From JBOGFI01 sp050743365 (lineage in GTDB: Bacteria; Actinomycetota; Acidimicrobiia; IMCC26256; JACDBD01), in the NCBI GenBank assembly GCA_050743365.1, contig JBOGFI010000228.1, positions 1-8,354 of the forward strand: a stretch of DNA of 8,354 bases, given 5' to 3'. Positions within the stretch are counted from its first letter, which is position 1; every line of letters starts with the position of its first letter. Shown one piece after another: positions 1 to 6,038 of the stretch. The notes under the pieces were generated by a model, which saw only the letters and a list, made by a program, of their open reading frames with translations, searched no databases and was not told the DNA's origin. Both the position numbers and the translations under genes were made by a program.

Positions 1-250
1 CCTCGGCCGGCTTCGGCGGCTCGGGCGGCCGGCTCCGCGGGGGCGGGATCGGCGTCGCGGAGACCGGCGTTCCCCAGGAATCTGTCGCTCCCCCCGGGTC
101 GGGGGCGAGATCGGGGGCCCGCGTCCGCTGCTTCTTGGCCCGCCGCTCCCGGGGGAGCGCGGCGTAGCACATCTTGCAATGCCGGGCGCGGTCGTCGACC
201 TGGAAGCCGCATGCGGGGCAGCGCCGGGGAGGGGCCTCCTGGTAGACCAC
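1..250 (-). CDS. Zinc-ribbon protein, N-terminal part (runs off left edge)
   Basis: Reading the minus strand from GTG at 250-248 gives about 83 codons open to the window edge, so the C-terminus is missing. Residues 11-28 form a compact zinc ribbon: CPAC, ten residues, then CKMC (Cys11, Cys14, Cys25, Cys28). After it comes a basic stretch rich in Arg and Lys, then a long proline-rich, low-complexity linker to the edge. An in-frame TAG lies just upstream (259-257) and an AGAGG sits 3 nt before the GTG, so this start is well constrained. Such a ribbon plus disordered linker is common at the front of actinobacterial membrane or regulatory proteins whose functional domain lies further on, which cannot be seen here. 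I do not assign a function. It follows the amidohydrolase on the same strand after a 97-nt gap, so it may be co-transcribed or have its own promoter. Confidence 0.6.
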   Translation of the reverse strand, partial: MVYQEAPPRRCPACGFQVDDRARHCKMCYAALPRERRAKKQRTRAPDLAPDPGGATDSWGTPVSATPIPPPRSRPPEPPKPAE

Positions 251-347
251 AACCCTCTAGGTCGGCGGTTGACGCTGGCGGCTTGAGCGACGGCCGTCAG
301 CGCCGGCAAGCCCGGACAAGGCCTGCCAGCGAGCGAGCGCGACCAGG

Positions 348-1544
348 TCAGGAGGATCGGGCCAGTGCCGCGAGGGCGGTCCGGGTCAGGACGCGAACGC
401 CCAGCGCGACGGCGCGCTCGTCGACGTCGAAGGTGCTGGTGTGCAGGTCGAGCGGCGCCCCCGCGGCGGCGGGGTCACGCACGCCCAGCCGCCCGTACGA
501 GCCGGGGACGCGCTCGAGGTACCAGGAGAAGTCGTCGCCGCCGGCGCTTTGAGGCGTAGGAACGACCGCGCCGTCGCCCAGCGCGGCGCGCGCCGCGTCT
601 GCGAGCAGGGCGGTAGCGCGGACGTCGTTGTCGACCGGCGGCGGGCCCTGCGAGTACACGACGTCGTGCCTCGCCCCGAGGCCGGGCACGAGGTCGTCGA
701 GGATCTCCTCCACGAGGGCGGGCGCGGCGGCCCACGCCCCCCGGTCGGGCGTGCGGACGCTGCCCTTGAGCACCGCCAGCGACGGGATGACGTTGGGTGC
801 GTCGCCGGCGTGGATCGTGCCGAACACGAGGTTGAGCGTCGGGTCGCGCTCGCGCAGCCGCTCCGGCAGCGCGCTCGCGACGCGGGCCGCGACGGTGACG
901 AGGTCGGCGGTGAGGTGCGGGCGGGCGGTGTGGCCGCCGGGACCGTGCAGGCGGACCTCGACCATGTCGGCAGCCGACGTGATCGCCCCCGCCCGCACGC
1001 CGACCCGCCCCACGTCGAGCTTCGGGTCGCAATGGAGCCCGAAGATCCAGTCGACGCCGTCGAGCCCCCCGTCGGCGATCACGTCGAGCGCGCCGCCCGG
1101 GACCGTCTCCTCGGCGGGCTGGAACACGAGCCGTACTCGGCCCGGCCCGTGTTCGGCCTCCGTCAGGAGCCGAGCGAGAACGAGGCCGCAGCCGAGGAGG
1201 ATCGTGGTGTGCACGTCGTGACCGCAGGCGTGAGCCACCCCCGGATGCCGGGAGCGGTAGGCGACGGCCTTCTCGTCGGTGGTCGACAGGGCGTCGAGGT
1301 CGGCGCGCAGCGCCACCAAGCGGCCGGCCCCGTCGCGGCCCGGGATGTCGCAGAGCAGGCCGGTGCCCACCGACAGGTTGCGGGGCGCAAGGCCGGCGGC
1401 CTCCAGTCGCTGCGAGATGAGCGCGGTGGTCTCGTGCTCCTCGTAACTCCGCTCCGGGTGCGCGTGGAGCTGTCGGCGAAACGCGATCAGCTGGCCGGTG
1501 TGCGTGCCGAGAAAGTCGTCGAGCATCGTGTCGAGCGCGGTCAC
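348..1544 (-). CDS. M20D-family amidohydrolase (N-acyl amino acid / hippurate hydrolase-like)
   Basis: A complete 398-aa member of the M20 metallopeptidase family, subfamily D, close to the usual length of about 390. These cytoplasmic enzymes cleave N-acyl or amide bonds of small substrates such as acyl amino acids, hippurate or IAA conjugates. All dinuclear metal ligands of the family are visible: Cys107 and His109 in HACGHDVH, the Glu pair 145-146 in FQPAEET, His171 in GLHCDP and His368 in DLHTSTFDVDE. The lid/dimerisation domain begins near 190 and carries HGPGGH (200-205); the GGDDFSWYL motif is at 335-343. The start is GTG 1544-1542, which overlaps the TGA of the upstream ligase (GTGA, 4 nt), indicating translational coupling. 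The exact substrate cannot be read from sequence; coupling to a carboxylate-amine ligase suggests a gamma-glutamyl or other amino-acid amide. Stop is TGA. Confidence 0.9.
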   Translation of the reverse strand: MTALDTMLDDFLGTHTGQLIAFRRQLHAHPERSYEEHETTALISQRLEAAGLAPRNLSVGTGLLCDIPGRDGAGRLVALRADLDALSTTDEKAVAYRSRHPGVAHACGHDVHTTILLGCGLVLARLLTEAEHGPGRVRLVFQPAEETVPGGALDVIADGGLDGVDWIFGLHCDPKLDVGRVGVRAGAITSAADMVEVRLHGPGGHTARPHLTADLVTVAARVASALPERLRERDPTLNLVFGTIHAGDAPNVIPSLAVLKGSVRTPDRGAWAAAPALVEEILDDLVPGLGARHDVVYSQGPPPVDNDVRATALLADAARAALGDGAVVPTPQSAGGDDFSWYLERVPGSYGRLGVRDPAAAGAPLDLHTSTFDVDERAVALGVRVLTRTALAALARSS

Positions 1545-2728
1545 GGTGTGGCGCCCGGCCGGTCGGTGGCGAGCTCGGCCGCCAAACCCGCTACCACGTC
1601 GGGCAGCGTGCCGCCGTGCCGGACGATCCGGCGCTGGCGCTGATAGCTGGGACCGGTGTCGAGGATGGTCTCGACACCGGCGAGCTCGCCGTCACAGCCG
1701 AGCTTTCGGGCCACAGGCGTCAGGGCGTCGACCAGCTCGATGATCCAGTCGCGCGTCGGCCGCTTCTGGCCGTGGGCATCGACGATCAGCTCGGCATCGA
1801 TGCCATGGCGCGCCGCCCTCCACTTGTTCTCGCGCACGACCCACTCGCGTGGCGCGGGCAGCGACCCGCCACCGTCGATCTGGCCGTCGAGCCATTCGAC
1901 GAGGCTCTGCGCCAGGGCAGCGAGCGCGGCTACCTCGCTGAGCGTGGGGATGCCGTCGCACATCCGGAGCTCCACCGTGCCGAAATCGGGGTGCGGGCGT
2001 ATGTCCCACCACACTTCGCGGATGCTGCGGATCGTCTCCGCCGTCACCATCGTCTCCATGAACTGCTCGAAGTCCCCCCAGTCGGTGAGCCGGTAGGGGA
2101 GGCCGGCCGTCGGCAGCGACTCGAAGACCTTGGTGCGGCAGGACGCGAGACCGGTGTCGCGGCCCTCCCAGTAGGGGCTCGACGCGGCCAGCGCCAGCAG
2201 GTGGGGCAGGAACGCGCACAGGGCGTTGGCGATCGCGATCGACTTCTCGGCCGATCGCACCCCGACGTGGAAGTGGACGCCGAAGATCTGGAGGCGGTGG
2301 GCGGGCCACTGCACGTCGTCCACGAGCTTCGCGTACCTGGGGTTGGGGCTGACCGTCTGGTCGCGCCAGCGCGAGAACGGATGCGAGCCGGCGCAGACGA
2401 GGTCGAGCCTGCGCCCCTGGCACTCTTGCGCCACCTCCGCGAGCGTGGCCGTGAGGTCGGCGCGCGCCTCCGCGACGGTGGTGCAGATGCCGGTGATGAT
2501 CTCCACCGTGCACTCGAAGAGCTCGTGCTTAGCCTTGGGGTGCACCCCGTCGGGGTGGCCCTTCCCCAGTACCGCGAGGACGTCGGAGCCGGCGCTGACG
2601 AGGTCGCCGGTGTCGCGGTCGACGAGAGCGAGCTCCATCTCGACGCCCAGGCTCGAGCGCTCCGACCGGTTGAACTCGATGCGCACGTGCCTCCGCAGAT
2701 CGGCGTGGATGGTACTGCCGCGCCCCAT
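1541..2728 (-). CDS. ybdK: YbdK-type carboxylate-amine ligase (glutamate-cysteine ligase 2 family)
   Basis: A 395-aa protein of the GCS2 family, which joins a carboxylate (typically the gamma-carboxyl of glutamate) to an amine with ATP. Visible family signatures: SLGVEMELALVD (26-37), the KHELFECTVEIITGIC block (67-82), GVHFHVGV (150-157), the ASSPYWEGRDTG segment (182-193) with RTKVFESLPTAG (198-209), WWDIRPHPDFGTVELR (240-255) and RENKWRAARHGIDAE (299-313). The frame stays open upstream to 2878, but that extension is Arg-rich without family character and would overlap the divergent hydrolase. I therefore start at ATG 2728-2726, preceded by GGCGGAG about 10 nt away. Homologues are often called glutamate-cysteine ligase, or EgtA in mycobacteria, but no other ergothioneine or glutathione gene is present, so the acceptor amine is unknown. 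The TGA overlaps the GTG of the amidohydrolase. Confidence 0.9.
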   Translation of the reverse strand: MGRGSTIHADLRRHVRIEFNRSERSSLGVEMELALVDRDTGDLVSAGSDVLAVLGKGHPDGVHPKAKHELFECTVEIITGICTTVAEARADLTATLAEVAQECQGRRLDLVCAGSHPFSRWRDQTVSPNPRYAKLVDDVQWPAHRLQIFGVHFHVGVRSAEKSIAIANALCAFLPHLLALAASSPYWEGRDTGLASCRTKVFESLPTAGLPYRLTDWGDFEQFMETMVTAETIRSIREVWWDIRPHPDFGTVELRMCDGIPTLSEVAALAALAQSLVEWLDGQIDGGGSLPAPREWVVRENKWRAARHGIDAELIVDAHGQKRPTRDWIIELVDALTPVARKLGCDGELAGVETILDTGPSYQRQRRIVRHGGTLPDVVAGLAAELATDRPGATP

Positions 2729-2820
2729 CGACCAGAATCTCCGCCTATGCGCCCCTTGTCGGAGCAGATCGTCGTCCCCATCGACGCCGTGAACGGCCGC
2801 CGCACGGGCGCGTAACCGTC

Positions 2821-3375
2821 GTGTTCGACGAACTGCTGGCCGAGCCGGGCGTCGTCGAGGAGTGCCACGTCCGCTCACGGTTCGGGTTCATGGCCCTGCA
2901 CGGTGGCAGCCTCGAGCGGGGGACCGCCGAGATCGCCGCCGACGCGGCAGGGTGCTCCGGCGCCTCGCTGTACGCGGTGCGCCAACCCGAGAACCTCCGC
3001 TGGCACGTTCCGTCGTACCGGTGTGATCCCGGTGTCTCGCTCGCCCTGGCGCGCTTCCTGCATCACGTCGACGACGTCGTGTCGGTCCACGGCTACGGGC
3101 GCGAGCACTTCTGGCGGGCGCTGCTGGTCGGCGGCTCGAACCGCGCCCTCGCCGGGCGGGCGGCGGCGACCCTCCGGGTGGCGCTGCCCGGATACCGGAT
3201 CGTGGACGACCTGGCGGCCATCCCACCGGCGCTGCGCGGCTTGCATCCCGACAACCCCGTCAATCGGACACGCCGCGGCGGGGTGCAGCTCGAGCTGCCA
3301 CCGCGCGTGCGCCGCGGGCGGGCATCACCGTCCGACCGAGATGCGCTTGTCTCGGCTCTGGCATCGCTTGCCTAA
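2821..3375 (+). CDS. Poly-gamma-glutamate hydrolase (PghP-like) zinc enzyme
   Basis: A 184-aa protein of the phage-derived poly-gamma-glutamate hydrolase family (PghP/YndL), which has a carboxypeptidase-like fold and cleaves gamma-glutamyl linkages. The family pattern is nearly complete: ALHGGSLERGTAEIAADAA (25-43) with His27 and Glu32 as zinc ligands, SVHGYG (88-93) with His90 as third ligand, LLVGGSNRAL (101-110), then NPVNRTRRGGVQLELPPRVR (145-164). The spacings His27 to Glu32 (5) and His27 to His90 (63) equal those I recall for the NIT1 phage enzyme. No signal peptide is seen, so it should act in the cytoplasm or on intracellular gamma-glutamyl compounds. No phage genes are nearby. The GTG start lacks a clear ribosome site; it lies 5 nt after the stop of a 22-codon open frame. 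It is divergent from the carboxylate-amine ligase, the opposite chemistry. Confidence 0.85.
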   Translation: MFDELLAEPGVVEECHVRSRFGFMALHGGSLERGTAEIAADAAGCSGASLYAVRQPENLRWHVPSYRCDPGVSLALARFLHHVDDVVSVHGYGREHFWRALLVGGSNRALAGRAAATLRVALPGYRIVDDLAAIPPALRGLHPDNPVNRTRRGGVQLELPPRVRRGRASPSDRDALVSALASLA

Positions 3376-3378
3376 CCT
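3373..3378 (+). promoter_or_regulatory. Candidate -10 box for a leaderless phosphorylase mRNA
   Basis: TAACCT fits the actinobacterial -10 pattern TAnnnT and ends 7 nt before ATG 3386, where a transcript starting on the A of the ATG would begin. There is no Shine-Dalgarno sequence before that ATG. A TTGTCT at 3347-3352 is a poor -35 candidate because the spacer is 20 nt. The box overlaps the TAA stop of the upstream hydrolase. This is inferred from pattern only. Confidence 0.4.
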
Positions 3379-3385
3379 CACGAAC

Positions 3386-4105
3386 ATGTCACGAATGGCC
3401 GTCGTGGGCGGCCACAGCATCCTCGGCTCCGCGTTCGCGGCCGGAGCCGAGCGCGTCGCAGTCGAGCTGCCGTCGGGCCCGGTCGTGGCAGTGCTCGACG
3501 CCGGCGCGCACGTCGTGCTCCAGCGCCACGGGCTCGACCGGTACACCGCCGCGCACGCCGTCGACCACCGGGCCAACCTGCGCGCGCTCGCCCAGCTCGA
3601 CTGCGACCGCGTGCTCGCGCTGAGCTCGGTGGGTGGTCTCCGGCCGGAGATCAGCGTGGGCACGTTTCTCGCGCCCGACGACTTCATCGCGCTGCACCTC
3701 GGCGTCTCCTACTTCGACGACGATCCCGGGCACCGCGTGCCGGGCTTCGACCCGCGGTGGCGGCGGCGAGTGGTCGAGGCGTGGCGCGCCCGAGCCGAGC
3801 CCGCACTGCGCGACGGCGGGGTCTACTGGCAGACGATCGGCCCTCGGTTCGAGACCCCGGCCGAGATCCGCCTGCTCGCCGCCCACGCCGACGTGGTCGG
3901 CATGACGGTCGCATCGGAGTGCGTCCTCGCCGGCGAGCTCGGGCTGGCGTACGCCGCCGTGTGCGTGGTCGACAACCTCGCCAACGGCGTCGGCGACCGG
4001 CCGCTGACGCTCGAGGAGTTCGAGAAGGGCAAGGCCGCCAACCGGGGGCATCTGCTCGCCGCCCTCGACGCCGTGCTGCCCGATCTGGCCGGCGCCGCGC
4101 CGTGA
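3386..4105 (+). CDS. MTAP/PNP-family phosphorylase, probably S-methyl-5'-thioinosine phosphorylase
   Basis: A 239-aa trimeric-type purine nucleoside phosphorylase, shorter than the usual 250-280. Family motifs: GGHSILGS (8-15), RHG (47-49), HRANLRAL (61-68), SSVGGLRPEISVGTFLAPDDF (within 80-100), GPRFETPAEIRLL (152-164) and VGMTVASECVLA (171-182). Specificity clues come from alignment by memory. NLANG (197-201) matches NLAAG of 6-oxopurine PNPs, placing Asn197 at the base-selecting site, where human MTAP has Asp. Leu209 falls where PNP has the His that binds the 5'-hydroxyl, so a 5'-methylthio group would fit. Together these point to methylthioinosine rather than methylthioadenosine. The neighbouring deaminase, overlapping by 4 nt (GTGA), would make that substrate. 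The usual phosphate-binding Thr/Ser after GG is replaced by His10-Ser11. The ATG has no Shine-Dalgarno sequence; ATG 3395 is an alternative start. Confidence 0.8.
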   Translation: MSRMAVVGGHSILGSAFAAGAERVAVELPSGPVVAVLDAGAHVVLQRHGLDRYTAAHAVDHRANLRALAQLDCDRVLALSSVGGLRPEISVGTFLAPDDFIALHLGVSYFDDDPGHRVPGFDPRWRRRVVEAWRARAEPALRDGGVYWQTIGPRFETPAEIRLLAAHADVVGMTVASECVLAGELGLAYAAVCVVDNLANGVGDRPLTLEEFEKGKAANRGHLLAALDAVLPDLAGAAP

Positions 4106-5355
4106 GCCTCGCGGTCGACGGCGCCACCCTCGACGGGCAGCCGGTGGGTCTGCGGGCCGACGGCGGGCGCATCACCGAGCTCGGCCCCGACGTCGGGCCC
4201 CGGGCCGGTGACGCGGTGCTCGACGCCCGGGGGATGACCCTCGTGCCGGGCCTCGTGAACGGGCACACCCACGCCGCCATGACCCTGTTCCGCGGGTACG
4301 GCGACGACCTGCCCCTCATGGAGTGGCTCGAGCAGCGCATCTGGCCCGCCGAGGCGCGCCTCACCGCCGCCGACGTCTACTGGGGGACGCGCCTTGCCGC
4401 AGTCGAGATGATTCGCAGCGGGACCCTCCGCTTCTGGGACATGTACTGGCAGCCCGGGGCTATCGCACGCGCGGTCCAGGACGCAGGCCTGCGCGCGACG
4501 ATCGGCGCGCCCCTCATCGACGGTCTGGACCCCGGGAATTCCGACCAGCTGCGCGACGACGCCCGGCGCAGCCTCGACGAGCTCGCGGGCTCGGGGTCCC
4601 GGGTCACGCCGTCCCTCACGCCGCACGCCATCTACACGGTCAGCGAGCCGTCGCTGCGCTGGGTCGCCGAGCAGTCGGCTGAGCGCTCTCTCGCGGTCCA
4701 CATCCACCTGTCGGAGACGGCGGGCGAGGTCGACGACTGCGTCGCCGCCCATGGGACCCGCCCAGCCGCGTACCTCGACCGACTCGGGCTGCTCGGCCCG
4801 CGCACGCTCCTGGCACACGGCGTGTGGCTCGACGACGACGAGCTCGCCCTCGTCGCCGAGCGCGGCGCCACCATCGTCACCAACCCGGTCTCGAACCTCA
4901 AGCTCGCGGTGGGCGGCGTCTTCCGTTACCGAGCCGCGCGCGAGCGAGACATCCCCGTCGGCTTGGGCACCGACGGCGCGAGCTCGAACAACTCGCTCGA
5001 CCTGCTCCAGGACGTCAAGACCTTCGCCCTGCTCCAGAAGCACGAGGCCCGCGACCCCGCAGCGGTCCCGGCCCGCGAGGCGTGGGCGGTCGCGACTGGG
5101 CAGCGCGCGCCGCTGCTGGGCCAGTCGGGGCGGGTGGCGGAGGGCGAGCCCGCCGACTTCCTCCTGCTGCGCGCCGACGCCCCCGAGCTCAGCCTCGGCG
5201 ACCTGACCGCCGACCTCGTATACGCGGCGTCGGGCGCGGTGGTCGACACCGCAGTCGTGGACGGCAAGGTGCTGATGCGCGGCGGCGTGGTCGACGACGC
5301 GGAGGAGGTCCGGGCGCAGGCGGTCGAGGCGGCGCGGCGGCTCGGCGTCGCCTGA
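4102..5355 (+). CDS. mtaD: 5-methylthioadenosine/S-adenosylhomocysteine deaminase
   Basis: A 417-aa amidohydrolase-superfamily deaminase of the usual length for MtaD. It hydrolyses the 6-amino group of MTA or SAH to give methylthioinosine or S-inosylhomocysteine. Metal and catalytic residues are intact: His55 and His57 in NGHTHAAMTLFRGY, His202 and Glu205 in HIHLSETAGE, His239 in LAHGVWL, Asp291 in GTDGASSNNSLDLLQD. TPHAIYTVS (173-181) and the DDLPLMEWLE block (68-77) are typical of the MTA/SAH branch. It starts at GTG 4102, inside the TGA of the phosphorylase gene, so the two are translationally coupled. The likely pathway is MTA to MTI here, then phosphorolysis to hypoxanthine and methylthioribose-1-phosphate by the partner. 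Aminofutalosine deaminases (MqnX) belong to the same family and cannot be excluded by sequence alone, but no menaquinone gene is nearby. Confidence 0.87.
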   Translation: MSLAVDGATLDGQPVGLRADGGRITELGPDVGPRAGDAVLDARGMTLVPGLVNGHTHAAMTLFRGYGDDLPLMEWLEQRIWPAEARLTAADVYWGTRLAAVEMIRSGTLRFWDMYWQPGAIARAVQDAGLRATIGAPLIDGLDPGNSDQLRDDARRSLDELAGSGSRVTPSLTPHAIYTVSEPSLRWVAEQSAERSLAVHIHLSETAGEVDDCVAAHGTRPAAYLDRLGLLGPRTLLAHGVWLDDDELALVAERGATIVTNPVSNLKLAVGGVFRYRAARERDIPVGLGTDGASSNNSLDLLQDVKTFALLQKHEARDPAAVPAREAWAVATGQRAPLLGQSGRVAEGEPADFLLLRADAPELSLGDLTADLVYAASGAVVDTAVVDGKVLMRGGVVDDAEEVRAQAVEAARRLGVA

Positions 5356-5370
5356 AGCCGGCTTCCCGAA

Positions 5371-5386
5371 GGTCGCTACAGCGACT
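5371..5386. terminator. Weak hairpin between convergent genes
   Basis: GTCGC (5372-5376) and GCGAC (5381-5385) form a 5-bp stem with a TACA loop, extendable by one G-T pair. It lies in the 20-nt gap and stop codon between the convergent deaminase and HD genes. A 12-bp palindrome (GAAGCCGGCTTC, 5354-5365) lies just before it. There is no T-tract, so terminator function is only suggested by position. Confidence 0.25.
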
Positions 5387-5942
5387 GGGGCTTGGCGAAG
5401 AGCGCCCGCACGCGCTCCTCGAAGTGTTCGAGCGGCAGGGTGTCGTAGTCGGGGTCGAAGGCGGTCTGGTCCCACTCGTCGGCGAAGCGCTCGGCGAGCT
5501 CGAACGCAGGATGGCCGCGGTACTGCTCGCGCGCGTTCGGGTCGCCGCCGAAGTGGTGGTAGTAGTGGCGGCCCTGGAAGTCCTGGTGCACGAGGATCAT
5601 CCAGTAGACCTCGTCGCGCACGTAGGACTTGAGGATCTCGGCGGCGATCGCGGGATGATTGGGCACGCTCACGGCCTTGCCGATGTCGTGGCAGAGGCTG
5701 GCGACCACCACCTCGTCGTCGGCGCCCGCCCGCTCGGCACGCGTCGCCGCCTGGAGGCAGTGGGTGAGCTGGTCGACCGCGAACCCGTCGGTGACGTCGG
5801 CCAGCGACCGCAGCATGGCCAGGACGCGCTCGGCCACCCGGCCCTGATGCTGCATCGTCTCGGCGCCGATCACCGCCCACTGCTCGGCGGACGACTCGTC
5901 CATCCGGGTGAAGGTCGGTGCCTGTGCTTGTGCCTGCGCCAT
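5376..5942 (-). CDS. HD-domain protein, PhnZ/MIOX-like metal-dependent fold
   Basis: A 188-aa single-domain HD protein. The ligand series is clear: His61 in DQLTHCLQAA, His85-Asp86 in SLCHDIGK, His96 in NHPAIAAEIL, His119 in LVHQDFQG, and probably Asp158 in DEWDQTAF. The six-ligand layout and the Q-L-x-H-x-L-Q-x-A opening resemble the diiron oxygenase-like HD proteins (PhnZ, TmpB, inositol oxygenase) more than nucleotide phosphohydrolases. However, the Tyr and Glu that precede QLEH in PhnZ are Thr51 and Phe54 here, as I recall that alignment, so phosphonate cleavage is unlikely and the substrate is unknown. HYYHHFGGDPNAREQYRGHP (126-145) is a distinctive segment. The frame stays open far upstream, but ATG 5942-5940 begins the recognisable protein; its start MAQAQAQAP is low complexity and ATG at residue 14 is an alternative. 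It is divergent from the selenoprotein gene. Confidence 0.75.
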   Translation of the reverse strand: MAQAQAQAPTFTRMDESSAEQWAVIGAETMQHQGRVAERVLAMLRSLADVTDGFAVDQLTHCLQAATRAERAGADDEVVVASLCHDIGKAVSVPNHPAIAAEILKSYVRDEVYWMILVHQDFQGRHYYHHFGGDPNAREQYRGHPAFELAERFADEWDQTAFDPDYDTLPLEHFEERVRALFAKPQSL

Positions 5943-5968
5943 AGCGCCATCCCGTCTGCTCGCTCGCT

Positions 5969-5990
5969 GCGGCCCAGGATATCGGGCCGC
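5969..5990. repeat. Inverted repeat in the divergent HD/selenoprotein intergenic region
   Basis: GCGGCCC (5969-5975) and GGGCCGC (5984-5990) form a perfect 7-bp stem around AGGATATC. The loop read on the minus strand contains TATCCT (5981-5976), a TAnnnT box about 33 nt before the HD-protein ATG, so this may be the HD promoter with an operator-like palindrome. Function is inferred from position only. Confidence 0.3.
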
Positions 5991-6026
5991 TCGCCTCCGC
6001 TCGCTCCGGTCGTCGCACTGCAGAGA

Positions 6027-6032
6027 TAGCGT
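6027..6032 (+). promoter_or_regulatory. Candidate -10 box for a leaderless selenoprotein mRNA
   Basis: TAGCGT fits TAnnnT and ends 6 nt before GTG 6039. No Shine-Dalgarno sequence precedes that GTG, and the box contains an in-frame TAG (6027-6029), so translation cannot start further upstream in this frame. I see no convincing -35. The pattern is the same as before the phosphorylase gene. Confidence 0.4.
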
Positions 6033-6038
6033 GCGGGC

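Noticed and set aside
441..1643. 400-codon plus-strand open frame opposite the amidohydrolase
   Set aside because: It is antisense to a gene with complete catalytic motifs; its translation is Arg/Gly/Ala/Val-rich without domains, a usual artefact of high GC.
1616..2815. 399-codon plus-strand open frame opposite the carboxylate-amine ligase
   Set aside because: It lies antisense to a gene with all family motifs, and its composition is that of a mirror frame. Only its last 22 codons fall outside the ligase gene.
2729..2878. N-terminal extension of the carboxylate-amine ligase to 2878
   Set aside because: It is Arg-rich, overlaps the divergent hydrolase and is absent from the family's usual N-terminus.
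2821..3375. Prophage remnant because of the phage-type gamma-glutamate hydrolase
   Set aside because: The flanking genes are all metabolic with uniform composition, and no phage structural, integrase or attachment sequence is visible; the family is also common in chromosomes.
3823..6018. 731-codon minus-strand open frame
   Set aside because: It spans the phosphorylase, the deaminase and the HD gene in the wrong frame or strand and shows no domain.
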